This document shows positions 14,738 through 24,134 of a stretch of 64,000 nucleotides of DNA, one piece after another. The position numbers were made by a program, and so were the translations under genes. How positions within the stretch are numbered: the first letter of the stretch is position 1; each line of letters opens with the position of its first letter. The notes beneath the pieces were generated by a model, which saw only the letters and a list, made by a program, of their open reading frames with translations, was not told the origin of the DNA and searched no databases. The stretch comes from Cytobacillus eiseniae (GTDB taxonomy: Bacteria; Bacillota; Bacilli; Bacillales; Cytobacillaceae): assembly GCF_017874625.1 (NCBI RefSeq), contig NZ_JAGIKZ010000013.1:1-64000 (forward strand), in the 5' to 3' direction.

Positions 14738-15769
14738 CTAAATTGAATAAACATCATAAGCATTCTCCTTTAATAGGAAATAGGCGATTGTTTCCTCCAT
14801 CCCTTTCTTAAAATCATAGGTTGGCCGAAACCCTAATTGTTTTCTTATTTTCGCATCATCAATTGCATATCTATAATCATGGCCAGGTCGATCTTCTACA
14901 AATTCAATTAATTGTTGATAACTGATGATTCCCTGTTCATTTCTTGTAATCGGGATTCGGTCATCAAGAATCCCACAAATTTCTAGTGCAATTTCAATAT
15001 TCGACTTTTCGTTATGACCTCCGATTACATATGAATCTCCTATCTTTCCATCAAAAAAAACTTTTTCAAGTGCTCTGCAATGATCATGGATATAAATCCA
15101 ATCACGAATATTTTTCCCACTCCCATAAATAGGGATTTTCTCTAATGCTAATGCTTTTCGAATAATTGTTGGGATTAGCTTTTCCTCATGCTGCCTCGGC
15201 CCAAAATTGTTCGAGCAGTTTGTTGTAACAACATTCATATTGAATGTATGAAAATAACTCCTTACTAGCAGATCTGAAGCAGCCTTACTTGCTGAATAGG
15301 GGCTATTTGGAGCATATGGAGTATCTTCAGTAAAAAAACCCTCTTCTCCAAGCGTACCAAACACTTCATCAGTAGAAATATGAAGAAAACGTGCCGATTG
15401 ATAGGCATTCGCATCATTCATCCAAAATTGTCTTGCAGCTTCAAGTAAAGTAGCAGTCCCACCTACATTTGTTTCAATAAATGCTTGAGGGTTTTTGATT
15501 GAATTATCAACATGTGATTCTGCTGCAAAGTGGATAACTCCGTCAATGCAATATTTCGTAAATAGATTTTTTACGAGACTCTGATCACAAATATCTCCTT
15601 TTACAAAAAAATACCGGGGGTCCTTTTCAGCTGCTTTAAGATGATCAAGATTACCAGCATAGGTTAACTTATCAAGATTAATAATTCGGATGTCCTCGTG
15701 CTTTTCTAGCATATATAAAATAAAATTAGAGCCGATAAACCCGGCTCCTCCTGTAATAAGTAAATTCAT
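14738..15769 (-). CDS. rfbB: dTDP-glucose 4,6-dehydratase
   Basis: Converts dTDP-glucose to dTDP-4-keto-6-deoxyglucose with bound NAD. GGAGFIGSN at residues 7-15 is the Rossmann loop; HFAAESHVDNS, STDEVFGT and YSASKAASD (catalytic Tyr-Lys) follow. The length of 343 is typical. The ATG follows GGGGAGAG. It works with rfbA (18 kb); there is no rfbC or rfbD in the window, so the product is probably not rhamnose but goes to the DegT-type aminotransferase next door. Confidence 0.95.
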   Translation of the reverse strand: MNLLITGGAGFIGSNFILYMLEKHEDIRIINLDKLTYAGNLDHLKAAEKDPRYFFVKGDICDQSLVKNLFTKYCIDGVIHFAAESHVDNSIKNPQAFIETNVGGTATLLEAARQFWMNDANAYQSARFLHISTDEVFGTLGEEGFFTEDTPYAPNSPYSASKAASDLLVRSYFHTFNMNVVTTNCSNNFGPRQHEEKLIPTIIRKALALEKIPIYGSGKNIRDWIYIHDHCRALEKVFFDGKIGDSYVIGGHNEKSNIEIALEICGILDDRIPITRNEQGIISYQQLIEFVEDRPGHDYRYAIDDAKIRKQLGFRPTYDFKKGMEETIAYFLLKENAYDVYSI

Positions 15770-15798
15770 TGAACTCTCCCCATTTTTCCGTCCTAAAT

Positions 15799-16887
15799 CT
15801 ATATCGTGCTTACTGCTTCTTTTTTCATCATTATATCTGTAATTTTTTTTACATCCTCCATTTCTAATTGGCTATAGAGTGGCAGACAAAGAATTTTTTG
15901 TGAAATATCCTCAGAAATTGGACAAGTAGCATTCCTTATTACGTACGGCAGCCTATTCAATGACGGATAGAAATATCTTCTAGTTTCAATCTTCTGTTTT
16001 TTTAGTCTGTATTGTATTTTCAATAGTTCGTCTTCATTTTTCAAGATAATTGGATAATAGGAATAATTATATATCGTGTCCATAGGTATACTCGGTCTTT
16101 TGAAGTGTTCACCAAGCAACTCATGATACAATTCCGTTAGATCTTTTCTGCGCTTAATTTGTTCATCTACATATCTTAAATTGCATAAACCCATCGCTGC
16201 ATGGAATTCTGAATTTTTCCCATTGATTCCAGCCATGATATATTCTTCGTTTTCAAATCCAAAGCTCCTTAATAACTTAATGCTCTGATCCCAATTGCAA
16301 TTTCCGTTATTAATCACGGCTCCGCCTTCAACCGTATGAAATAATTTTGTTGCATGAAAGCTTAATGTAGAAAGATCCCCATACGACAATAATGAGCGTC
16401 CTTTATATTGAACGCCAAAAGCATGAGCAGCATCATAAATAACTTTGAGATTGTATTTCTTTGCTATTTTTTCTATCTTTTCTACATCACAAGGAATTCC
16501 GTATACATGTGTCGCTAAAATAGCCGTTGTATTACTCGTTATCGCATCCTCTATTCGATTAGGATCCATACATAGCGTATGCGGATCAATATCAACAAAT
16601 ACAGGCTGACAATTCTCCCATAGGATCGAGGTCGTCGTCGCGACAAAGGAAAATGGAGTCGTAATGATTTCATTTTTGATTTCTAATGCTTTTATCGCTA
16701 ATTGCAATGCGATTGTGCCATTACTTACAAAATGCAGGGAAGACAAGCCTAAATATCTTTTTAACTCCTTTTCTAACTCTTTCACGAACTCTCCATTATT
16801 TGTTAGCCATTTTGAATCCCACAACTTTGCAATCATATGGTCATATTCATCTTTTGGTGGAAGAAAAGGCTGTGACACGGGTATCAT
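15799..16887 (-). CDS. DegT/DnrJ/EryC1 sugar aminotransferase
   Basis: A PLP aminotransferase acting on nucleotide-linked keto sugars. Visible are VSNGTIALQLA (phosphate binding), VYDAAHAFG and the PLP lysine in SFHATKLFHTVEGG (about residue 187). The length of 362 is normal. The ATG follows GGGAGGG. It lies between rfbB and an ATP-grasp gene. With rfbA and rfbB but no epimerase or isomerase, the simplest product is dTDP-4-amino-4,6-dideoxy-glucose or -galactose, as in the viosamine/anthrose-type pathways; 3-amino sugars would need an isomerase that is not seen. Confidence 0.88.
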   Translation of the reverse strand: MIPVSQPFLPPKDEYDHMIAKLWDSKWLTNNGEFVKELEKELKRYLGLSSLHFVSNGTIALQLAIKALEIKNEIITTPFSFVATTTSILWENCQPVFVDIDPHTLCMDPNRIEDAITSNTTAILATHVYGIPCDVEKIEKIAKKYNLKVIYDAAHAFGVQYKGRSLLSYGDLSTLSFHATKLFHTVEGGAVINNGNCNWDQSIKLLRSFGFENEEYIMAGINGKNSEFHAAMGLCNLRYVDEQIKRRKDLTELYHELLGEHFKRPSIPMDTIYNYSYYPIILKNEDELLKIQYRLKKQKIETRRYFYPSLNRLPYVIRNATCPISEDISQKILCLPLYSQLEMEDVKKITDIMMKKEAVSTI

Positions 16888-16962
16888 TTATAGTCCCTCC
16901 CCTATACAAAAAATCCATTTCTATTTGCCCTCTCCTATTTTGAAAGGAGACAAATCTGGCAT

Positions 16963-17988
16963 TTATGTCATCAGCACTTTTGTACGAGCAATAATATTTA
17001 TATCTTTATAGCCAACAACCCCTGGAGTGACCAGCAATTCATTCTTACTCACACGATCCCCTTGTAGCCAAGCAACCATCGCTTTAGGTAAATTGGCACC
17101 AGCTAAATGACTAAAAGGATAACCGCCACCGAACCGTGCATTCATTTCTAAAATATAGGCATCCCCATTCTTACAATGAAAAATATCCACATCAAGGTTG
17201 CCGATATGTCCAAGCTTACGACTTAAGTGTTCACCCATTTGAACCAATTCTTCATCCATAACCGTTACAGCATAATCTGTTTCTCCCGCTCGCATGGCTA
17301 TCTTCTTTTTCACAATTGTCGTTTCATAGTTTCCATCCAAATTATTGATAATGTCCAAGCCGTATTCCTGCCCATATACTTTTTCTTGAATGATTACACT
17401 TTCATTCCTATTTTTCATTGAGTCATAGATTAAATATGTTTTCATTATTTCCCGTTTGATTTTATTGTAGAAAATTTCAAGTTCCATACGATCTTCTGCC
17501 TCAAAAATTAAGATAGACCCCATTCCCCATCTTGGTTTAACAACTAATGGGAAGGAAATTTTGCCTGCATCAATTGCATTCAATGCACTAGATACAGATA
17601 AAAAGGTATGTGGATGCTTAAATCCATTTCTTTGCAAAAAATGATATGTTTCCCATTTATCATTGCAAACATCAATCACCTTCTCATCGGAAACGATCAC
17701 AGTCACTCCAATTTGTTCAAATTGCTTTTTATTACTAGAAAGTATGGGCAGATCAATATCAAATAAAGGTATAATGGCTGTAATTTCCTGTTCCAAACAA
17801 TAACTCAGTAAAAAAGGGATATATGACTCATCATGAATAAGAGGGGCAACAACAAATCGATCAGCAAATTGGATAGCCGCAGAATACTCGGAACTATTTG
17901 CTACATGTATTTCTCCATTAGGAATGGCTTCTTTAAAGTACCTAACTAAGTATCCCCTACGTCCAGCTGAAGTTAACAAGATTTTCAT
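16963..17988 (-). CDS. ATP-grasp ligase of the EPS cluster, copy B
   Basis: A 341-residue ATP-grasp enzyme of the same type as the gene at 11.3 kb. It starts MKILLTSAGRRGYLVRYFKE, has KPRWGMGSI near the nucleotide site, KKKIAMRAGETD, and metal ligands in EMNARFGGGYPFSH. The ATG at 17988 follows GGAGGTACC; the upstream GTG/ATG at 18000 overlaps that ribosome site. It lies 20 bases after rfbA and 75 before the aminotransferase, so it may act on the amino sugar made there, forming an amide. Two diverged ATP-grasp paralogues in one EPS locus suggest two successive or alternative ligations. Confidence 0.8.
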   Translation of the reverse strand: MKILLTSAGRRGYLVRYFKEAIPNGEIHVANSSEYSAAIQFADRFVVAPLIHDESYIPFLLSYCLEQEITAIIPLFDIDLPILSSNKKQFEQIGVTVIVSDEKVIDVCNDKWETYHFLQRNGFKHPHTFLSVSSALNAIDAGKISFPLVVKPRWGMGSILIFEAEDRMELEIFYNKIKREIMKTYLIYDSMKNRNESVIIQEKVYGQEYGLDIINNLDGNYETTIVKKKIAMRAGETDYAVTVMDEELVQMGEHLSRKLGHIGNLDVDIFHCKNGDAYILEMNARFGGGYPFSHLAGANLPKAMVAWLQGDRVSKNELLVTPGVVGYKDINIIARTKVLMT

Positions 17989-18008
17989 TGGTACCTCCAT
18001 TTTTTTCT

Positions 18009-18923
18009 TTAATAGATCGTTTCTGGCGCTTTAACAGCTGCCAAATGGGCGTGAATAAATTCGCTGCTTACTAATTCATTCAAATAAGCACCATAATCAT
18101 TTTTATATTGAATAGCCTTTTCCAACACATCTTCGGTAGAAATCCATTGATTTCGATAACTAATTTCTTCTAAACAAGCAATCTTATAGCCCTGGCGCTT
18201 TTCTATCGTTTCAATAAATTGACTAGCTGCTAAGAAACTCTCAAATGTACCCGTATCAAGCCAGGCAAATCCGCGTCCTAGAAGCTCAACCTTTAACAGC
18301 TTATTCCTTAAATATTCTTTATTAATATCTGTAATTTCAAGTTCACCTCTAGCAGATGGAGATACACGCTTCGCAATCTCTATCACCTGATTGTCATAAA
18401 AGTATAATCCTGTTACCGCGAAATTTGACTTTGGCTCTGCTGGCTTTTCCTCAATCGATAAGGCATTATATTCCTCATCAAACTCGACTACACCAAATCT
18501 TTGTGGGTCCATTACTTGATACCCGAATAAAAGGGCTCCTTCCTTTAAGTTAGCCGCATTTTTCAATAAAGGGGTAAAGCCTGGACCATAGAAAATATTA
18601 TCACCTAATACAAGACAAACAGAATCATCTCCAATAAAATCCTCACCAATAATAAAAGCATCCGCTAGGCCACGTGGATGCTTTTGCACTTTATATTCAA
18701 GTTTTATCCCCCAACTGGAACCATCCCCAAGTAATTCTTCGAAAAGTGGCAAATCCTTTGGCGTAGAAATAATTAAGATATCCCGAATGCCAGCAAGCAT
18801 GAGCACAGATAATGGATAATAGATCATTGGCTTATCATAAATCGGTAATAATTGCTTAGAGATGGCTTGAGTAATTGGATAAAGTCTTGTTCCCGAGCCT
18901 CCAGCTAAAACAATCCCCTTCAT
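18009..18923 (-). CDS. rfbA: Glucose-1-phosphate thymidylyltransferase
   Basis: Makes dTDP-glucose from dTTP and glucose-1-phosphate. The N-terminal signature [11 protein letters not shown] with [17 protein letters not shown] is diagnostic; LGDNIFYG holds the metal site, and EKPAEPKSN and GFAWLDTGT follow. The length of 304 fits the long RmlA type. The ATG follows GGAAGGAGCG. It feeds rfbB and the aminotransferase downstream on the same transcript. Confidence 0.95.
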   Translation of the reverse strand: MKGIVLAGGSGTRLYPITQAISKQLLPIYDKPMIYYPLSVLMLAGIRDILIISTPKDLPLFEELLGDGSSWGIKLEYKVQKHPRGLADAFIIGEDFIGDDSVCLVLGDNIFYGPGFTPLLKNAANLKEGALLFGYQVMDPQRFGVVEFDEEYNALSIEEKPAEPKSNFAVTGLYFYDNQVIEIAKRVSPSARGELEITDINKEYLRNKLLKVELLGRGFAWLDTGTFESFLAASQFIETIEKRQGYKIACLEEISYRNQWISTEDVLEKAIQYKNDYGAYLNELVSSEFIHAHLAAVKAPETIY

Positions 18924-18959
18924 AAAATCGCTCCTTCCATTACGAGTGTTAATCCCCTA

Positions 18960-20267
18960 TTAGACTTTCTGCTTAATCATAGACCTATCATTTCCCTCAT
19001 TTTTCTCCACCTCTAACGCTAAAGCTTCAACCATCTCTAAAGCTGGTCGAATATATAAATCATGAAGCTGGTCAAATTCATTTTTCTCAAAAACAATGAA
19101 CCAAGTAATAATAAGTGTATAAATAAAAAATAACTTTTCAATTGATTCGAAATCTCCGGTTGCTGCTGGGTTTAATAAATAATCATTTTTAATTCGATGG
19201 AAAGGATGCTTTAACTGACCTAGAAACCCTGCCATATCGATCCATCTTGGTCCGATTGCTAAATTCCCCCAATCAATTAGATAGAGCTTTTCGCTTTTTT
19301 CTTCCAACAACATATTATGATCATTAAAATCACCATGCTGTAGTGAATAATGAGTAGCTGGATTGATTTTATTGAATAATTCTTTCCCTACAATAACTTT
19401 CTCTAGCCTTGTCAGCAATTGAGTCGATTCCAAGGAATAATTCAATTCCTTCATTCGTTTGTCAACATATTGAAAAATCTGTTGATTTGTCAATTTTGTA
19501 TGAATAGAGGCAAATGAATGCAAAGCACGAATTGGATTTGTCGGATCGCCATCCGTTAGTAATTTCACTTGCCTATTCAAATTTTGTTTTGGGAGGCAAT
19601 GAATAAGCTCCTTATATCTGACTGAAGTCATGAGATTATGTGCTTGAATCATTTTTTCTATATTATTTTGATTGAATGCAGGCGGCAACCCATCCATTTT
19701 TTCCATTGTAATGAAGAGGAGATTTTCCTCGATGAACTCTGTAAAGTTAATCAATTGAGGAGTGATTTCCCGATAGGCTCGAAATGAATGATAGAGTTTA
19801 TTGTAAAACAGCTTTTCATTTTCAAAACCAACTCTTGGAGAAATTTTTGTGAGATATACTTTTTGCCTCCCATTGATAACCACTCTATGTTCAATACAGC
19901 CTAAATTTTGTTCTCCACCTAAATAAAGATATTTCGATTCTAGGAAAATAGCTGGATTCATTTTTTCTCCTAAGACTTCGATGATTTCAGCTATGGATAC
20001 TCTCTTCTCTAATCCTTTTAGTAATGTGCTTTTTGCTAAGTCCTCTTTTCCAAGTTCTTTATAGCATTTGGCTAGCCATTGATAGAATAATTGTTTATTC
20101 GGAAATAGCCGAATCAATCGTTCTCCGTATCTTGCTGCTTTTTCCATTTCCTTTTTCGTACGTAAGTGCAGAAAATATCTGCCGAAAATCCATGAAGGCA
20201 TTTCTACTAGTACTGCTGCAAATCCCTCATGAATGAATATATGATACACCTTTTTAAGTATCCACAT
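18960..20267 (-). CDS. Aminoglycoside/choline-kinase-like phosphotransferase with a helical N-terminal repeat region
   Basis: A kinase-fold enzyme of the APH/choline kinase superfamily. The catalytic loop LQHGDFNDHNMLL (Brenner motif HGDxxxxN) and the metal motif LIDWGN lie at about residues 330-355. Residues 30-85 contain a TPR-like helical pair (YQWLAKCYKELGKEDLAKST). I start at ATG 20267, with AGGAG 12 bases upstream; a TTG at 20303 is also possible. Inside an EPS cluster it may phosphorylate a sugar, lipid-linked intermediate or small acceptor to decorate the polymer. I cannot name the substrate. It is unlikely to be a drug-resistance gene given the context. Confidence 0.7.
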   Translation of the reverse strand: MWILKKVYHIFIHEGFAAVLVEMPSWIFGRYFLHLRTKKEMEKAARYGERLIRLFPNKQLFYQWLAKCYKELGKEDLAKSTLLKGLEKRVSIAEIIEVLGEKMNPAIFLESKYLYLGGEQNLGCIEHRVVINGRQKVYLTKISPRVGFENEKLFYNKLYHSFRAYREITPQLINFTEFIEENLLFITMEKMDGLPPAFNQNNIEKMIQAHNLMTSVRYKELIHCLPKQNLNRQVKLLTDGDPTNPIRALHSFASIHTKLTNQQIFQYVDKRMKELNYSLESTQLLTRLEKVIVGKELFNKINPATHYSLQHGDFNDHNMLLEEKSEKLYLIDWGNLAIGPRWIDMAGFLGQLKHPFHRIKNDYLLNPAATGDFESIEKLFFIYTLIITWFIVFEKNEFDQLHDLYIRPALEMVEALALEVEKNEGNDRSMIKQKV

Positions 20268-20321
20268 GGTAGGCTCGACTCCTGATATAATGAATGAATT
20301 CAATCATTACGATCGTTTCCT

Positions 20322-21809
20322 TCATTTGCTGATTACCTTCATTTTTTTATCTCCTCTTTTTACAAAAGATAATACAATTGTCCAAACTTCCATTAATTCT
20401 CTGCTCTTTGTAACTTTGCTCAAAGCGATATAAACAAAACAGCCTAGACATATTTGCATGATTAATTTAATTAGATGGTTATCTGGGAAAATATCGCCAC
20501 TTGCATAGACGACTACTGCCATAATGAATGTATTTAATGAAATGAGCAGCAAATCTTTTATCTGTTCAAAGGTAGAATAGGAAATTTCTCTACCAGAGTA
20601 ATAACTGTTAATTAAGAAAGCTAGATAGGAATCCAAAACCGCAGCACCTACTAACCCAATCATTCCTAAGTTTGCCCACACAGCTGCAATAATGATGAAA
20701 GTAAAAATCACCTTTTTTACAATACTTAATTGAAGAAACAAGTCGGATCTTCCTTTTACTTGGAGGATATTTAGATTTATTGCATGTAAATGGTATAACA
20801 TTCCTGATAAGCATAATAGTTGAAAGTAAATTACCATTGCCATCCATTTCTCCCCAAATAACAAATGAATCAGTGAAGGTGCAATGGCAGCAAGACCCGC
20901 CATTATCGGAAAATTAACAAAGGTTGTGATTTTAATGATTCGCTTAAAGCTGGATCTAAGTACTGCTTGATTATCCTGCATACGACTAAATACAGGATAT
21001 GTTACGCGCTGAAGTGCAACCGTTAATGAAAAGGATGCCATTTCACTTAGCCTAACAGCATTTGTATAATATCCTAGTTGGCTAGATGAATACATTCTGC
21101 CTATCAATAGATAGAAGATATTTGAATAGACTGTTGAAATCATATTTGCAGCCAGTAGCCTTGACCCAAATTTAAAGAATCTCTTAAACGAAGAATAGCT
21201 AAATACAAATGATGGTCTCCACCCATTTAGTAACCATAAAAGGATGGACTGAATCCCCTGCATGGAAAGAGTTTGAATGACAATTGCCCAGACACCGAAA
21301 CCATTAAAGGCACAAATAACAGCGATAATTCCCGATGCAACACTTGAGATGATACTTACTTTTGTTTGCCGTTTAAAATCAACATTCTTTGTTAATTGAA
21401 CCTTTTGAATAATACTGAATGAATGAATAATTGATCCTAAAGATAATAGTCTCAATATCAAAATGAGTTGAGGCTCTTTAAAGAAAGTACTGATCATCGG
21501 GGCAAAAGTAAAAAGTGCAGCATATACTGCACAGGACATGAGTAAATTAAAGTAAAAGATTGTCGAGTAGTCTGTCTGCGTCACTTTTTGTTCTCGTATT
21601 AAAGCTTGTGATATTCCCCCATCAATGATGGCATTTGAGATAGCAATAAAAACAATCGTTAGACCGATTAATCCAAAATGTTCTGGCAGCAATAAGCGTG
21701 CCAAAATAATTTGAATTAGGAATTGAATCCCTTGATTTGATAGTAAGTCGAGAATGCTCCAAAACAATCCTCTTACCGTTTTTTCTTTGAGATTATGATT
21801 ACCCTTCAT
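20322..21809 (-). CDS. Wzx/TuaB-like polysaccharide flippase
   Basis: A 495-residue membrane protein of the MOP superfamily with about 14 segments. The opening (VRGLFWSILDLLSNQGIQF, then LARLLLPEHFGLIGL) is typical of TuaB/WzxC flippases. It should move the lipid-linked EPS repeat across the membrane for polymerisation. It starts 3 bases after the stop of the GT2 gene, which shows coupling; its own ribosome site is weak. The Wzy-like polymerase, the chain-length modulator and the initiating transferase of the same Wzx/Wzy system lie upstream in the cluster. Confidence 0.88.
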   Translation of the reverse strand: MKGNHNLKEKTVRGLFWSILDLLSNQGIQFLIQIILARLLLPEHFGLIGLTIVFIAISNAIIDGGISQALIREQKVTQTDYSTIFYFNLLMSCAVYAALFTFAPMISTFFKEPQLILILRLLSLGSIIHSFSIIQKVQLTKNVDFKRQTKVSIISSVASGIIAVICAFNGFGVWAIVIQTLSMQGIQSILLWLLNGWRPSFVFSYSSFKRFFKFGSRLLAANMISTVYSNIFYLLIGRMYSSSQLGYYTNAVRLSEMASFSLTVALQRVTYPVFSRMQDNQAVLRSSFKRIIKITTFVNFPIMAGLAAIAPSLIHLLFGEKWMAMVIYFQLLCLSGMLYHLHAINLNILQVKGRSDLFLQLSIVKKVIFTFIIIAAVWANLGMIGLVGAAVLDSYLAFLINSYYSGREISYSTFEQIKDLLLISLNTFIMAVVVYASGDIFPDNHLIKLIMQICLGCFVYIALSKVTKSRELMEVWTIVLSFVKRGDKKMKVISK

Positions 21810-21812
21810 TGG

Positions 21813-22805
21813 TCATCTGCTACTTCTTAATCTATAGTAGAGTTTAGCTATTCTTTGGTATTTTCTAATGAACATGAAAACTTTAGGATAAAATGCAGGG
21901 AAATATAGTTGAATATAGACCTTAGCTTTTTCTACCATACTTAATTCCTCAGAAAAAACTTCATTGTCCAATGCTTGCTTTCTTTTATTTTGCAAGACTA
22001 GGCGTTCAAATTCTCTCATTCTTATTGTTCTTTTTATTTCAAACGTATATTTCTTATTTGTGTATTGATCAAATTGTTCTAAGAGAAGGATCTCTCCTTT
22101 TTTTACATTTGCGATCTTTTCTGCCGCATTCTCCCCCGAGAATAATTGATTTGTCCATGATCCAGAGACACCAACCCTATATGCAGACATTTCTTCATCC
22201 ATATAATAGGCATAGCCTTGACTAGCTAGGATCATTTGAAGTGGATAATCACCTACTGGGGCATCCTGATAAAACCCGGGGAGATTTTCCATTGATTCTT
22301 TTTTAAATAAGAGGGACGCCGTCGGGCAAAACCCTCCACCTCCTGTAATCATATCCACGGTTGGTGATATTTTCGAATGAGTATATGGCCGTGATACCTC
22401 GCCACTTCGTTTTCCATTTTCATTTACAATGATGGCTGCATGAAAACAAAGGCTACATTCAGGATGACTCTCCATATAGTCGACTTGCTTCTGTAATTTA
22501 TATGGATCAGTCCAATAATCATCGCCTTCACAAATAGCAATGTATTTACCTTTTGAAGCATGAAATACCCTTTTTTCATTTTCTCTCCATCCAACATTAG
22601 AGTCAGACGTAATTAACTTGATCTTCCCAGGGAATTGCTTCATATATTCTTCAATCATTTTTCTTGTCTGATCCGTGCTACAGTCTTCCCCAATAATAAT
22701 TTCAAAATCAAAACTCGTCTTTTGCTTTAAAAAACCATCCATGCATGCTGCAATATATTTTTCATGGTTATACGTTATACAATTTATACTTACTAATAAA
22801 CTCAT
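21813..22805 (-). CDS. Glycosyltransferase family 2
   Basis: A GT-A fold transferase. It shows LLVSINCITYNHEKYI at the N-terminus, IGEDCSTDQTR (nucleotide binding) and CEGDDYWTDPYKLQKQV with the DxD-type metal site near residue 95. The length of 330 is usual. The ATG follows AAGGAGTAATAG. It adds a sugar to the EPS repeat unit; donor and linkage are not predictable from sequence. It is tightly joined to the flippase gene. Confidence 0.9.
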   Translation of the reverse strand: MSLLVSINCITYNHEKYIAACMDGFLKQKTSFDFEIIIGEDCSTDQTRKMIEEYMKQFPGKIKLITSDSNVGWRENEKRVFHASKGKYIAICEGDDYWTDPYKLQKQVDYMESHPECSLCFHAAIIVNENGKRSGEVSRPYTHSKISPTVDMITGGGGFCPTASLLFKKESMENLPGFYQDAPVGDYPLQMILASQGYAYYMDEEMSAYRVGVSGSWTNQLFSGENAAEKIANVKKGEILLLEQFDQYTNKKYTFEIKRTIRMREFERLVLQNKRKQALDNEVFSEELSMVEKAKVYIQLYFPAFYPKVFMFIRKYQRIAKLYYRLRSSR

Positions 22806-22861
22806 ATCTATTACTCCTTCTGCATTTGAAATTTTAATTGATTTAGAAGTAACCGTTTCGT

Positions 22862-23986
22862 TTATCGTAAATAGGAAGCATATATTTCTCTCATTTCTTT
22901 TAAAACGGCCTCCTCTGAGAATAGATGAATCCTTTCTTTGCTTTTCTTTGCGAACCTTGTTCTCAACTCATCGGATTGATATAGTGTTTCTATTGCATTG
23001 GCACACGCCTCAATATCATCTATTCCTACAATAAAGCCATTTTCTTCATCTACAATTAAATCCCGATTGCCCCTACAATTAGTTACAATGATCGGCAGCC
23101 CTGTTGCCATCGCTTCCATAATATTTACTGGTAACCCTTCCTGCCTGGAAGTTGAAACAGCCAAATCTGCAAGAGCGAGCAAATGATGAATATCCTTTCG
23201 ATAACCTAGAAAATCAACATAACCCTCTATATTCAATGTTTGAACTAATCTTTTATATTGTTCCTCGAATCCGCCATCTCCAACTAGTAAAAGCCGGACA
23301 TTCTCTATCTTTCCTTTCACTAAACTGATTGCCTTGATAAGATGGTCCTGGTGCTTTCGATAGCTTAATTCACCAATGTAAATAATAATAAAGTCATCCT
23401 TTTTATACTGATACTCCTCACGTAATGCCTGTTTTCTTTCAGTAGTTTGTGGGATAAATTTTTCTAGATCAATTCCTACGCCACTTACTTTAAATATTGA
23501 TTCTTCTTTTCTTAGTTTCAAATTTCTTGCTGAAAGATAATCCTCATCATTCATTGTTATTAAACTATCAGTCCATTTTGCTGCAATTTTTTCAATCGGA
23601 TAATAGATGAACCAGTTTTTTCTTGGTGCCCCTTGAAAAAAGTGAAATCCATGCGCAGTATATAAAACTTTCACATTTAACCTTCTACACGCTAATCTTG
23701 TTAGAAAGGAAGCGACAGGTGTATGGACATGTATTATTTCATACCCTTCTTCCAACACAATCTTCTTAATCCTTTTGTAGGCACGTATATTTTCCATTTT
23801 GATTGGGCTTCTTTGGAATTCAATTTCATGTACACTGCAGCCAAGTCTTCTGATTTCTGGGTCCACATCCTTTATTAAATTACAGGCCACCCCAACTTCA
23901 TTTCCACTTGCTAGCAAAGATCTTATATGTGGAATCAGAAAGGCATTTACTGTACTGGAAATAGTCGTTACACATAAAATTTTCAT
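22862..23986 (-). CDS. Glycosyltransferase family 4 (EpsD-like)
   Basis: A GT-B fold transferase. The N-terminal STVNAFLIPHIRSL-type opening and HVHTPVASFLTRLACR and TAHGFHFFQG segments are those of EpsD/CapM-like enzymes; the C-terminal donor site shows GELSYRKHQ, LLLVGDGG and STSRQEGLPVNIMEAMATG. The length of 374 is normal. The ATG follows AAAGGGGAAT. It likely adds the second or third sugar of the EPS repeat. A 148-base gap without a clear hairpin separates it from the polymerase gene. Confidence 0.9.
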   Translation of the reverse strand: MKILCVTTISSTVNAFLIPHIRSLLASGNEVGVACNLIKDVDPEIRRLGCSVHEIEFQRSPIKMENIRAYKRIKKIVLEEGYEIIHVHTPVASFLTRLACRRLNVKVLYTAHGFHFFQGAPRKNWFIYYPIEKIAAKWTDSLITMNDEDYLSARNLKLRKEESIFKVSGVGIDLEKFIPQTTERKQALREEYQYKKDDFIIIYIGELSYRKHQDHLIKAISLVKGKIENVRLLLVGDGGFEEQYKRLVQTLNIEGYVDFLGYRKDIHHLLALADLAVSTSRQEGLPVNIMEAMATGLPIIVTNCRGNRDLIVDEENGFIVGIDDIEACANAIETLYQSDELRTRFAKKSKERIHLFSEEAVLKEMREIYASYLR

Positions 23987-24134
23987 TCATTATTCCCCTT
24001 TATCCCGCATTAACTGGCCGTCCACCCAATTCGAGACTTATAGAAACGAAAGAAGAATGGAAAACAACCAGTAAAAGCCTGATAGATTCACTAATAACTA
24101 GCTTGGCACTGCAAAAAAACTGTTGAACTTCCTA

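Noticed and set aside
18960-20267. Aminoglycoside-resistance phosphotransferase
   Set aside because: The kinase motifs are shared by many small-molecule kinases and the gene is deep in an EPS operon.
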